DNA of 64,000 bases from positions 15,402,501 through 15,466,500 of the forward strand of contig NC_056540.1 of NCBI RefSeq assembly GCF_910596095.1, given 5' to 3'. Position 1 is the first letter of the stretch. Each line of letters opens with the position of its first letter. The notes under the pieces were generated by a model. That model had not been told where the DNA came from, did not search any database, and saw nothing but the letters and a program-made list of their open reading frames with translations. Of this stretch, positions 26,814-39,109 are shown piece by piece. The DNA is from Thunnus maccoyii. Taxonomy: Eukaryota > Chordata > Actinopteri > Scombriformes > Scombridae. Position numbers and translations under genes: made by a program.

Positions 26814-29800
26814 TCAGAGGAAGTTGAGTTTGTCTGAGGTATAAACATTGGCTGAGTCTGAGGGAAAGGTCATCCCCTTCAGCTCAAACCGCGGCTCAAC
26901 GTCAGAGTAGAAGGGGGCAGATGGAACAACTGCCTGCTCTGCTGAAGCCACAACCTGGAGAGAAAAAGACCAACATGTCATTGTGTATCAGAGAATCACC
27001 AGCAAGCTTTAATTTTAATACAGATCCCACTGAATTAAGTCTGAAATACAGATAACTGTTGTTATTGTTGGTGCAACATGGAGAATATTAATGTCAAATT
27101 ATTACCACAGATGTTTTGATACTGCAACCTTTAGGAAGTTTAATGTTCATTATTGCATTCTGAGAAAGACTGTGGTTTGGTTACAGTGATTACACCAAGA
27201 AATGTCAGTTTGGAAGGAACACAGATGTTGAAAAATACTATAAATTGCACTTTTATTCACTGAGTGTGTGAGTATATGGGTGTGCATGCTCAGACTAACA
27301 TGTGCAGCAGGTCGTACCTCAGAATAAGAAGGTGGCACATTGTCAGTAGGATCGTGTACCTGCAGAGTGACATAACAGTTTAATGGTGGAGAGGCAAGAG
27401 AAAAGACAGACAAAAGAACAGGAGAGGAGAAGTTCTCTCTATGCAATGCAACACACACTAACCAGCGGACCAGTCGGAGTATGAGAAGGCTGAGCAGGGT
27501 AGTGTCTCCCAGAGGGCTGACTCAATTCATCTGACCTCGGTCCAACAGGCTCATCCTGCAATTTAAATTAAACATATACAGTCCAGAGACACAATGGGAA
27601 TATATTCTTTTACAGCATGACAGAGATTTTTACTCTGACGGTATTGTACACACAAAAAAGTGTCTAGAAGCTGTAAGGCAGAACATGTCACCTCAGGTGC
27701 AGATGCAGCAGCAGCTTCAGTCTCAGAATGATCCTCTTTGGAGGACCTCTTCTCAGAGCAGCAGGCCCACACGGTACCACAGGTAACCAACAAAAACAAA
27801 AAAACACCACCGCCAAAGCGAAGTTCAGGGTCACGAGACCCTTGTGCTGAAACAATGAGTTGATGAATTGATTAGTTGATGGTTAGAAAATGTATCAGCA
27901 ATTAATCAATTGTGTAATTTGCAGACCAGAAATGTCTGAAATTGTTCCTGATTCATATCATTGTAAACTGAATATCTTATCTTGGAAAAAAACGAGAAAG
28001 ATGTCAATTCAGGATTTTGGAACTTGCAATGGTCATTTATAGACTTACAGACCAAATGATTGCTAATTTAGAGAGAAAATGAACCTAAAAACAAACAAAA
28101 GAAGCTAAAAATAAGATTTTTCTTATGCCAAGGCAATAATGAAAAAACACATTTGGCACTGATTTTAAAACACACTTGGGGGTAAAACGAGGTAAGACGC
28201 CCCCCTTAAGAAAAATGTCTATTTTCTTTTAAAATATATACAATCTGAATATCAATATAATATGTTGACAAGACGTATGCTTACATAAACACATTCAGAG
28301 GGTAATTAAATCATAACAGACTACAACTTTGTTATTATAAAACTAAACTTAAAGTCTTGTAAAGGGGCATCTTACCCCACAACCCGGGGAAGATTCTCCC
28401 CCACCAGGGTAAGAACACCCGGGGGGCATCTTCCCTCATGAGTAATTTTGATATATAGACTTGGTTTTCATGCATAACATTTAACTTTATTGACATTGCT
28501 CTTACTTGAACTGCATAATGAACTTACTTTTAATTGTTTTTAGAATGGTTTGATTATTGCCAATTAATTTCAAATTGATGGGCCTAGGACAAATCACAAT
28601 TGGAGAGATTTGAAAAAAACATGCAAGTGTGAACAAATCATTAAAATTATGTGACTAGCAGGATTATTGTCAATATTTTCAAATCAATAAAACAACTATT
28701 AAAATTTCATTTTGATGTGAACAAACCAAAAAACTGTCATTCCAAATCAGAGAAACAATCAGGCCCAAAAAAATGCCATTTAAATCAGCAAAGCACAACA
28801 AAAATTAAACTTCCAAACAAAACTCACAGCAGAAACCTGCCTCTGTTGCATTGCTTCATTCCTCATGAGACCATTTCATAAAGTTTTCACACCACAATAT
28901 GAGAGCAGTTCAGTGCTGTACAGAAATTCAGCATCCTCATCTTCCTGGGTCTTCTTCTTCATTTGATCTCCTTATTTTCTAGGGGTTTTTTCACAATTTT
29001 CTTGCCATTGGCCTTCTCCATTTTCAAAGGTTGCAGAGTGTTGTGGATATTTTGAGCAACGGTCAGCAGTGGAGAAAGGCACACACAAGACTTTTGATGT
29101 CTTAATGCTGAAAATGTTTATTGAAAACACTTGGCCAAGTGGAGAACCAAAAACAGTAAACACCAGCGTGTTTTGCTAGCAGGGCGTCTCCCCTCAAAAA
29201 TCCTACTCTTACACTTTCACATAATACAAAAAAGTATTTGTTATTTTTTGTTCAAACTCATGGATCACCGTCCAGATGATTCTCATATTAACAGTTAAAA
29301 AGTTTCTGTATATTTTTATAAAAAACACACAGGCTTATTTTGTACTGTCAAAATATTACATCAACTTACCTCAAAACCACTTCTTTTGATTTCCTCCCAC
29401 CAGTAGAATGGTTTTGATGCTATTCAAAGATTAGCAAGGCCACTAATATACAAAAAAAAAAAAGAAAATTGGCTCCATCTAGTGGTCATGGGGGAAGCTA
29501 GAGAGGGTGGTTGTGTTTGGCCTCTTACCTTCAGTGGTCGTCTTATGGTTTACCCTACGCTTCATTTCCAGTGACACCACCAAGGCCTTGTTGTCACTTT
29601 GATCTCTGACCTCGAAGCATCCACCACATGACATTTGGAGACTCTCAATCAAAATCCCACATGGCTTTGACAGCTGAAACCCAACACAATCAACTTCATC
29701 CGAGCCCTTCCTCTCTAGCCTGCCTTGACGAACTATCTCAGACTCAAACCTTTTCAGTTTGAGGTCACTTTCTGGGATGAAGTAAATGTTGCAGGAGTTC

Positions 29801-32756
29801 GGTTTCAGATCAAAAGTGAAACTGAGGCTTTCTCCAGGACTCCGTTTATAGGACCTTGTGTTTGCTGGAAGAGAGAATGCACAAGACAGAAGGCATTAAA
29901 GTGATTCTCCACCCAAAACCTGTATCAAACACACATCTCCTGCAGTCTTGACTGGGGTTGCAAGTTTCTAGTTTTGTTTTTCACATAGTATGGCAGCTGT
30001 TGTCAACTTAAAGAAATTGTTTGACATTTTGAGGCGTTTTGAGAAGATATGTTTCTGTACGTTAAGTATGAGGCTAAAACCAGCCAATGCACTTACAATG
30101 TAAGTAATGGGGGCCAAAATCTACAAGCCTCCCTCTGTGCAAAATGTATATAAAAGTTTATCTGAAGCTAAACCTTCAGCTGTCCAAATTAGTCAAATTA
30201 GTCAAATCAAGTAGATATCTTTCCATGTTACAGTCCTTTAGTGCCAAAGTCCCTCTTTTTGTTATATACTATATACTTCCACCGCAGCTCAACAGGGGGG
30301 AAAAAAACTGTCCAAGGAAACACAAATTTGGTAATTTGATTGTAAAAAGACTGTAAATGTGGCAGATATCCACTTGATATGACTAAGTCAGACTACTGAA
30401 GCTTTATATTAGCTTCAGATAAACTTTTAAATACATTTTTGCACAAAGCGAGGACTGTGGATTTGAGCCCCCATCAATTACATTGAAAGCACATTTGAAG
30501 GGGATCTTTTAATAGTCATTATGAAGAGGAACAATTACAGGGAAGAAAACCTCTTTCAGTGTTCATATGGGCACCTGACTGTTGTTTTAAGAAGAATTTG
30601 AACATTTTAAACCTATCCTTTACAACCAAAAATCCAAGAAAAGATTGACAGCCATACTGTCAGATCCAGGAAAGGAAATGAAATAAAACGAGCATAAGAA
30701 GGATCCTCACCTATTACCTCAATGGTCACAGTATGCAGCAGTTTCTTATCTTTGTCTCTCATTGTGTAGAGGCCACTGTCTTCCTGGGTTAAATAACTCT
30801 GCTCATAGTAGCAACATATAACCCCCCACTGTACACCTACTATCCCCTTCCGCGTCTTGTGGCTTGTGGGTGGAAACTTGGGATCCGTCCCCCTCTCAAC
30901 ATGACGTGTCCACAAGACTGTCACCTCTGAGTTGTCTTTGGGGGTGAACTCTAGTGACCGAGTGTCTCCATGCAACATCCACCTGTACGTCTTCCCATAC
31001 TGTTCCCTAACATAACGGTCATCTGCGAGGCCTAGAGAGGAAACAGAAACAAACACACACTTGAGTACAAACCTGATGAATGCATGTTGAAGAGGAAGGA
31101 CACCTGCCAGCATTCCCAGACACCCTTTGATCCTTTACATATTATAGTGGTGGAATGTTTTTTGAGGTAATTGTACTTAACTTGAGTATTTCCATTGTGT
31201 GCTATATTTCAGAGGGAAATAATGTACTTTTTACACCACTACATTTATTTCACAGCTATAGCCACTGGTAACTTTTCAGTATTCAATATTTTATACGTAA
31301 AACATATAATCAGTTCATATGTGGGTGTAGTTTTGGGTATGGACGGTAGGGACATGTTGCTGGATTGTCCCTACCAACAATTTTACAGAACTCAAACAAT
31401 CTAGCCGCTCCAACTTAACGTGATGTTAATGGTAAGATCTCTAGAGTTGCCAGGTTTGTGTGTTTTCTGCAAAAAAGTGCGCTATTATGATACAGAGTGA
31501 AAGAGCAGGATATGGGGGATACTCGACCTGATGATTTGGTAGCCCTCAACTTCAAACTGTATGCTTTGTTGACTAGCAGCAGCCCAGCAGCAGCAATAAT
31601 GGAGTCCATGAAGTGGAGAATCTGAAGCACTTAGTATTTATACCTGTTTAAACCTTTCAAATGTCACAGAATTGAAAATGACCTCACTGGACAAAACTGA
31701 GATCAATTGATGTTATATTTAATTTCAGGTGTTAGGAGTTAGCTAATTTGTGATTGTGGCTCAGACATGCTGTTTAATTACACAACTTTATTACTGTTGG
31801 TGAAAATTCCTCCCAAAAGCAAATCTGGACATCTGGTTCCTTTTTTAAAAAGAGATGACACGGCGTCTAGGCTACGAGATGACCCGGTAACTGAACCAGG
31901 GGCTACGTGATGACGCAGTAAATGGACCAGGGGCTACGTGATGACGCAGTAAATGGACCAGAGGTTGCCTCCCTCACTGCCTGGAAATTTGCAGAGATGT
32001 GGGTAAAAGAGGGGCCACACGCCGCGGATGACCCCTCCACAGGAAAGCAGAGAAAGAAGACAGTAGTCAAAGTCAAAGCAGACTGTTTTCTTATTCTGAC
32101 AAGTAGGCATCTACTGTAGGCTGGTTACTTTTATGATGACAGCACGTTGTGCTGTTGTATGTTGTCATTATTTTCTATTCAACAAGGAAGTTTGCTGCGC
32201 ATAGAGTTGAATTAAACAGTGCGAATGACATTAAGTGTTTAGGCTCGTCTGGCCGAGTGGCGCTGTCCACAGTGCTGAAAGGAGCGCTGGGGGATTTAAC
32301 TCTGGCATGTTACATTTAACCTTTTGTTTTGTTCTATATGATCACATCTCCTGTGTCTCCGTATGAGGAAAGGATAAGGCGTGAACGTGACATCACATCG
32401 CTTTTATGAATATTACTGTAACAGCTGTAAGAAATAGCCTAACAGGCTTCATAGTCTACACAGGCCCACTGTGGTTATGATTTATTTTCATGAATAAAAA
32501 CGTTTCAAAAACGTCCCCCTCTCTGATTTTTTACAAATCGCACCCTGTGTATACTAACTACACGTTTACACCACTGGAGATACCATAAACTACTCCTGAC
32601 TGAGAACCACAGAAATATTGTTACTATAAATCCCTACAATCAGTCATACACTCAGGGCAACAGGATACAGTCACACAAGCAGTCTAAAGGCGAATCAATC
32701 ATTTCACACTCACCCAAACAAACACAGGCATTTAGCAGCAGCAACACTATCATCAT
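26814..32756 (-). CDS. Uncharacterised Ig-like single-pass membrane protein, gene A
   Basis: Seven coding exons on the minus strand (32756-32714, 31031-30711, 29864-29529, 27846-27692, 27555-27463, 27359-27318, 26954-26814) sum to 1131 nt (376 aa). All junctions are GT-AG and all phases fit. Layout: signal peptide 1-14 ([14 protein letters not shown]); V-like domain 15-121 with the EDSGLY turn typical of Ig F strands but without the usual cysteine pair; second domain 122-233 with several cysteines ([17 protein letters not shown]) and an Ig-like FEVRDQ end; TM about 244-263; tail 264-376 with PPSY at 325-328 (a WW-binding PPxY form) and tyrosines in FYSD and NVYTSDKL. I cannot name the family. 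The layout resembles a cell-surface immune-type receptor or adhesion protein, which is inference. The 5' region is nearly identical to that of gene B. Confidence 0.8.
28180..29194 (-). mobile_element. Internally deleted pogo-like transposon, unit A
   Basis: It lies in the intron between the second Ig-like exon and the TM exon of gene A. One end is GGGGGTAAAACGAGGTAAGACGCC and the other reads GGGGAGACGCCCTGC on the minus strand, with GGGG-rich motifs repeated inside. The minus strand encodes the end of a pogo-type transposase: [10 protein letters not shown], then in another frame KWAHEE and NATEAGFCC, the usual C-terminal cysteine-rich tail. The catalytic part is missing. A related, longer copy is in the same intron of gene B. 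Confidence 0.65.
31147..31270. repeat. hAT-type repeat fragment upstream of the Ig1 exon of gene A
   Basis: GTGGTGGAATG and CTTGAGTATTTCCATTGTG belong to the same family as the element at 17351-17901, seen in the opposite orientation and truncated. The matching unit B piece is at 57583-57720, so it was present before duplication. Confidence 0.6.
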
Positions 32757-33070
32757 CTGACGTGATTCAAAACCCAAAACCCGAATCCAGTGTCACACAA
32801 ATGTACCGTCTTCGAACAATTAAGCGCACGATATGATTATAATTGATCAATACTTTACTGACACATCCTGGCAGAGTAACCCCTTAACTATATGCACAAC
32901 ATTAAGACAGAAGTTGTACAAAGTACACAACCCGCACTATACTGTTAGTTACTGCGGTTTATGGACGGGGTTTGTTGGGAGAGGCTTTGTCTGGGCCCAC
33001 CCATCAGGGCGTTTCCATCGCAGTGCTCGTGGTGCGTTTAAAGACAGTCGGAAATGACAGTTTAAGCGCC
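32757..33070 (-). promoter_or_regulatory. Upstream region of Ig gene A, conserved with gene B
   Basis: About 300 bp upstream of the start codon is nearly identical to 60426-60740 ahead of gene B, more so than much of the introns. It includes GGGCGTTTCC at 33008-33017, one mismatch from a kappa-B site. I could not place a TATA box or start site. It probably holds the 5' UTR and core promoter. Confidence 0.4.
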
Positions 33071-33471
33071 ATGCCGGGCTCTAGGGATGACAATTTGTTT
33101 TGGGTTTGTTTTTTTTTCATTAGTCCGCTTTTGCGAAATATCTCAACATACAAGATGGATTGACACAGATATTTATGGTCCTATATCCGACTTGTGTGAT
33201 CGCTTGACTTTTCCTCCTAACGTTATTGCTACTATGAGGATCACATTTTGATTGAAATGTCTCAACAACATTGAGTGGCTTGTCATGAACACTTTCATGG
33301 CCCCCTCAAGGTGAATTGGTATAACTTCGGTGATCCCTTCAGACGCGTTAAGACATTATAATACCAGTATAATTACCATATTAAAATCCTTAAAATATGA
33401 CACTCTTTCTTCCTCATTAAAAATTCAGAATCTATGAATATGCAAATATATTTCATTTCAAAGCTTTAATT

Positions 33472-33650
33472 GCTGGGTGTGCTCTGGTTACCTACTGTTA
33501 AAGACGCATGACAGATACTCACAATGTCAATGTGGGTTGAATCCAGCAGCAGACTTGGTTGGATGTCACAGCTTATCTGTCTCACTTCATTTCACGTCAT
33601 GTCTAGTGCCCATATCTAATAACAATGCCAAAACATAAAAAATAAAAAGC
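33472..33650 (+). mobile_element. tRNA-derived SINE, unit A copy
   Basis: It has degraded RNA polymerase III A-box and B-box regions (B-box-like GGGTTGAATCC), then a CATGTC..CTCTCTC..CATTTC body and an A-rich end after ATGCC. The copy at 61164-61345 is better preserved. Confidence 0.65.
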
Positions 33651-33939
33651 TTACAAAATAGTCTCCTACTACTGTATGTACACTGGAAGTTTCAAGTTTC
33701 CACGCCACATGATGGGCTTCCACAATGTCACAAATCATGATCTAAACTTGAACTACACTTCAGCAGATGAATGTGAAAAGAGGCTTTTGGTGTGAAACTC
33801 TGCACATATATCATTCTGCACAGTGAAGCTCAAACATCCAACTGAAAGAACAAGAAGAAAAACATATATTTGAATGGAGGGCGACTTTAACTTCATACCT
33901 ATTCTATTGTGATACCTTACAAAATGTTGTAGTTGTCAT

Positions 33940-35715
33940 GCTGTGGACAGTGACTATTGTGATTAATAACAATGCCAGTTCAATATTTATATTAATGAAC
34001 TGGCCTTGTTCTGAGACCAATCTCCAGCACCTAGTCTCACTTTTCAAGACACAGAAATCAAGTGTCTGTTTTATGCAGATGACCTCGTCACACTGTCTCC
34101 TACAAAAGAAGGTCTTGCCTGGACCTTCTCCACCAGGACTGTTAGACCTGGGCCCTGACAGTTAACACACCAAAATTATCACCTTCCAAAAAAGATTAAG
34201 GTTACAGAGAAATGACCCAACATTTAAAATAGGTGGGACCCAAATAAGACAAACAAATATTGCACCACTTACCTATTACAAATTCTTTCCACAGGAAACT
34301 TCAGCTCTGTTGTGAAGGAACTAAAAAAGGAGGCAAAAAGGGCTTTCTATGCCATCAAGCATTCAGTTCAAATCCAAATTCCAATTAGGACATGGCTCAA
34401 AATATTTAAATCAGTTATAGAATTGATTGTATTGTAGTGAGGTATGGGACCCCTTACTACAAAATTATTGGGCAAAATGGGACAAACATCCAATTGAAAC
34501 CCTGCATGCCGTATTCTCTTGGTACAAAGAAACCCCCAAACTCTGCATGCAGGGCAGAATTAGGCCAATATCCTTTACTTCTAAGTATTCAAGAAAGATC
34601 TATCAAATTCTGGAGGCATATTAAAAAGAGCAGCCCTGCCTGTTGCCATGATAAAGCCCTTGCCTGCCTGAAGTTTTGAACATAGAATGGAGTCCCCTCA
34701 GCCAACCAGTCCTGAGGCTGGCTGACCTTTCACCTTCTGACATCACAAACCCCCGCCAGCTTCTTAGCAGTTACACTATCATGCAGAAGATTAGACTTAT
34801 CCAAATTATAACTAAAGACCAAGAAAAATGCATCACTTATCGGAATGATATCATACGCTCACAACACAAACTAGAAACATTTGTGGCCCTAAACAGACAG
34901 TATACTGTGGCAGACTACCTAACCACAGTAAATGATAAAAATCCGAGAGAGACTTGTACAGACTAAGTGACCATAGTCTGACAATAGAGAAAGGCAGACA
35001 CAGACAGACCTGGCTACCCACAGAGGACAGCCTGTGCTGTCACTGTGATGAAGGAGCTGCAGAGACAGAATTACACTTTCTAACAGAATGTCAAATCTAC
35101 AGAAATATTATGGAGAAATTCTTTACGAAATCTGAAAACAATTGCCCCGACAGAAAGGAAGAAATGACCCCTCATTCGGGGGAAAAGACAGAATGTGTAG
35201 TGTTGGCTGCTAAATATGACATTTCCTACCACAACAAAAGAGACAACCAGTAGGACATAGACATATAGACAGATAGACATTTATAAATATATCTAGCTTA
35301 CCATATTCTACTTAGTGCCACCATCTCCTTTTTGTTATGTTATTTGTGGACTAATTGCTGTTTTACATTATCTCTACTATTAACATCTATTTATTTTATT
35401 TAATTATCAGTAGGCTTTCTTTTGTTATCTATTGAATAATGGATATCTTATATTATCCCCACTAACATCTTTTTACTTTATTATCAGTAGATAACACTTG
35501 CATTATTTTTGCTTGTCTTGCATTGTTAAAGTCACGTTGAAATTGTACCAATACTAACTTGATTACTTATATCTATTTTATTCTATTAACTAACATTGTT
35601 ATTCACTTTACCTTTGTTGATTTCATTCCTTAACATTGTCTTTCATAATCTGACATGTGCTTTGGCAGCACATGTCGAGTGTCATGCAAAAAAAAGCGTA
35701 TTGTATTGAATTGAC
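33940..35715 (+). mobile_element. 5'-truncated non-LTR retrotransposon, unit A only
   Basis: The reverse transcriptase catalytic motif is readable as CLFYADDLVTLSPTKEGL near 34060-34110, followed by broken pieces of the C-terminal region (CRAELGQYPLLLSIQERSIK; CHCDEGAAETELHFLTEC, a zinc-knuckle-like end). The 3' end near 35700 has the usual GTATTGTATTGAATTGA tail. Stops and frameshifts make it inactive. Unit B lacks it. Confidence 0.75.
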
Positions 35716-36129
35716 ACAGGCACAATCACATGATGAAAAGACTGGTTATGATTTCATTTGTTAATACATTACTTTGTCGGATGCTTCTGTCTAGAGTGAG
35801 CCACATTTTTTTACACATCCACTGGGAGCAATTTAGGGTTCAGTGCCTGGCAGGAAATGCCAGGAATCAAACCACCAGCTGATAAGATCAACAGACAAAC
35901 CTCTCCCACATGAGCTAGAGCATCCCTAAACTGGATACCACTGGGTAGGTTAATTCCTCTTAAACCAAACCTTAAACTATTATTCTGATGTTGTTTCCAC
36001 TCTGCTGCAACTTTCCAGTCCAATGAGGCAATAGATGAAGCTTTCAAAAACCAAGAGCAAACTTCTTCAAAATGTGAAAGTCAAAGTTTAGTCACATCTT
36101 ATACCACATATCAAATATCAATTTTTCAT

Positions 36130-37440
36130 TTCAGTCTCTGTTATGGGTTGGGGAGCAGGTGAACCCAAATGCAGAGACCAAGAAGCAGGGCTGATCCAGG
36201 CTTAAGAACTTCTTTATTTTGAGATGTGCAGGCAAAAACAAAATCTGGCTGAGCTGAGCAAAACTGAATACAGGACTAGACTGGAGAAATAGAACAGACC
36301 AAAGCAAACTGATCAGAACAGAACATCCAACAAAACTGAACTGCAAACCAAGACTTAAATACAAAGCGAACTAAACAACGAGGAACAGGTGGCAAGACAC
36401 AAGGGCAGGCTGAGAGCTGATGAGAGCTGAGGGAAACACTGAGAGCAGGGCAGGGCTGACAAGACTGATACAGGGCAAGTATGAAGGTAACAGCAGGCTG
36501 GGGAGAAACACTGAGATCAAGGCAGGCTTAACAAATATGATGCAGGGCAGGTGTGGAGGGAAAAATGGGCTGAGAAGAAGTGCAGAAACACAGGAGAGAA
36601 ACACAGAGCAAACAGAAAACCAAAACCCAGAAAACACAATACTCAAAATACCTCCCAGCATACATTTAACTGTCCAAGAATGCACAAACACAAACCCAAG
36701 TACACAACACCACAAGCTAACCAAGAATGCAAGGAAGTCGTTCAAACCAACAACCCTAATATAAACCAGCAAAACCAATTGACCAAAAGGACTGGACACT
36801 AGAGGTATAACACAGGAAACCAAGAGAATAAAACACAAGGACTCCAAAAACCATCAGTCTATGGCAGGTCCCCCCCCTTCAAGGGAGGGCCCCAGACATC
36901 CCTAAAACCACCCCATTGGACACAGGACGGACGGCCATCGGAAGACGGGGGAAGGGGGAGGCTAAAACTAACAGTCCATTAGCCAGGACAAAGCACAGGT
37001 AGCTAGGAGGATGGCGCCTGGGGGCTGGACAGATGCACAACCAGGAGCCGCGGGCAAACAGCCCAGGGGCTTAACTGGGGCATAGCAAAGAGTCTTAGAG
37101 GAGCAGCCTGGGGGCAGGACCAAGGGGAAGCTGAGGATTTCCGACCGGCAACCAGAGGGCAGGGGCAATGGATGAAGCTGCTCTGGAGGACGACTATGAG
37201 GCAGGACAGATAGCCAAAGTCACTTGGGAGGGTGACTGGGGTGCAGGACAGACGGCCGAAGTCGCTCGGTAGGGCAACCAGGAGGATGACCAGACATGTG
37301 GAGCCGCTCTGGAAATCTGACTTGGCATCAGCAAAGATGGCTGACTGCAGTAATTATGGTAGCTTAAAGGGACTTTATCAGCTTTGACTAGGCTGCTGTA
37401 ATTACTGTAGTAGGAGTGCAACTGACTTTAAATGGCGGAA
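36130..37440. repeat. Composite GC-rich repeat block, unit A only
   Basis: It begins TTATGGGTTGGGGAGCAGG with the AACCCAAATGCAGAGACC signature of a common fish dispersed repeat. It then has imperfect tandem units of roughly 85 bp (36425-36580: GGCAGGCTTAACAAATATGA-type) and GC-rich units of about 45 bp (37190-37320: CAGGACAGACGGCCGAAGTC-type). The long hydrophobic minus-strand open frame at 36847-36371 follows the repeats and is not a gene. Confidence 0.55.
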
Positions 37441-38245
37441 GGCTTCCCCGCAGTGAAGACGCTCCGCTTCTGACACACTCCTGGTGGAATAGGGCGCTGT
37501 GCAGAGGACGGAGCAAAACCGCGTCGGAGCCGGAACGCGGCGCACACGTGCCCGGTGGAATCCTTGGGTAAGTCTAATTGGACAGTTAAGTGGTTTTAAA
37601 TAAGAACATTTTAAGTGTTAGTGTTTTGTGTTCAGTCCTGTTTATTATTGTCTTTGTCTATTTCTGTGGTAATTTGTAGTATTATAATAGATTTTAAATG
37701 CAGCAGCAGTAATATATCAGTGGGAACTGGGGGAAGCTGGGGGAAAGTTAGCTGATAGGTATGGGGGGATACATGCTTGTCTAGTCCAGTTTAATCAACG
37801 CACCCCATGGTAGTGTGAAATCAAGTGTTCCTAGAGTGAAATCTTGTGTGTCTTTTACGGCATTAAGTGCAGTGTGTTTGCTTAAATGCTTTTTGCAATG
37901 TAACGTCTGTGTATCCGCATGTCGATTGACATAGTGTGCTTACCTGTGTGGGCTGGTTTGGTCTGCTGTGATAGGCTACTCTGGGTGGCTGGTTAGCTGG
38001 GGGACAGACTGTCTGAGGGGGGCATGTCATAGCTTGGCCAGTCCTATCTTCGGTTCACTAAGAACATGTTGTTGTCTGATGAACTCATCTTTGTAAAATA
38101 AAGAGTCTATATTCTCCTTGCATCGTTGTAAGTGTGTGATGTTCAGATCTCTGACAATGGACCATACTGAGGAAAAAGGTGGTGGCAGTAGTAGCTTTTC
38201 AGCCTGTCTAGTTACTGAATACTCATACCAAAAGCAAGATTTATT
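37441..38245. other. End of unit A
   Basis: The stretch from about 37590 matches 61900-62500 in unit B. The 37441-37565 part is GC-rich and ends in a GGGTAAGT donor-like sequence with no counterpart in unit B. It could be an untranslated exon of something unknown, but nothing supports a coding exon. Confidence 0.35.
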
Positions 38246-39109
38246 CCAGTAATATTGATAGTTTCTATATTGTGTCAATGTATTATGAGAATTAAAGTAA
38301 ATGCAATAGAAAGACTAGTGTGCACAGAGGATTGGACATTTCCAAATGTCAAATTAAAACATATCCTCTTTCTGCATTGTCTCTTCCACAATTGCATACA
38401 AAGAAAAATCAAAGTGGAATTTTTAAATGATTGTTCAATAAAAAGCTTTCTCTGTTGGTGGAAGGTACAGTATATTATAATAAACTGTAATAATTCAGTA
38501 TCATTTTTGAGGTCTCAGTTTCAACCCACCACAACCAATCTGGTCTCTTCAACCCAGGCGGACTTGTGGCCTGTTGACAGCCTGTCCAGCATAGCTGCAG
38601 GAAGCGGGGGCACTGGGGATGCTGCAGTATTCCCACCTCAAGGTGCTGTACCCCGCCTCCAGCTGACTGGCAACCAACAGGCCCATTTGTGTTGTTGCAA
38701 TAATTTATTTTTTTCTGTCGTGTGTGTACCCCTCCAGCAAAAATAGACCCTGCACATAATGATAGTGGAGTGGGGAAAAGAAGCAGGCTTGAGATGCATG
38801 GTCATGGAGCCGGTTGACACATGTCAGTTAGAATTGTCTCCGGCAACCCAACAGAGCCAGGCCTCTGCAGTTTTTCTTTCCAGTATACACACTCAGTAAC
38901 TTCTGCTCAGTCAACTTTCTCCTGTGAACCAGTTAGTAAGGAGATTTTTGGAGAGAGAAGAACAAATACAAATAACCATATATTGTAGTAGGGTGTTAGT
39001 TTTAATGCACCTCACATAAAGTCAAAATTTCTATGATACAAACATAAAATGTTCACATGTATTCACAGATGTTTTACAACTCTTCATATTATGCTTCTCA
39101 ATATTAATA

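Larger units (their letters stand above)
21605..38245. repeat. Tandem duplication unit A
   Basis: Similarity to unit B begins in the tmem109 3' UTR (GGTTTCTATATTATGTCAA) and runs, with insertions and deletions, to the block GTCTATATTCTCCTTGCATC ... AAGCAAGATTTATTCCAG near 38245. Paired landmarks A/B include 21.8k/38.31k, 23.2k/38.9k, 26.8-28.9k/41.2-43.2k, 29.2-33.85k/53.95-61.55k and 37.58k/61.9k. The order is the same in both, so this is a tandem duplication and not scattered repeats. Confidence 0.85.

Noticed and set aside
32240-32310. GGCCGAGTGG motif resembling a tRNA-Leu/Ser A-box (also near 59905)
   Set aside because: No B-box at the right distance and no cloverleaf can be drawn; no tRNA gene is called.
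36371-36847. 158-codon hydrophobic minus-strand open frame
   Set aside because: It follows imperfect tandem repeats and has no start context or recognisable domain.
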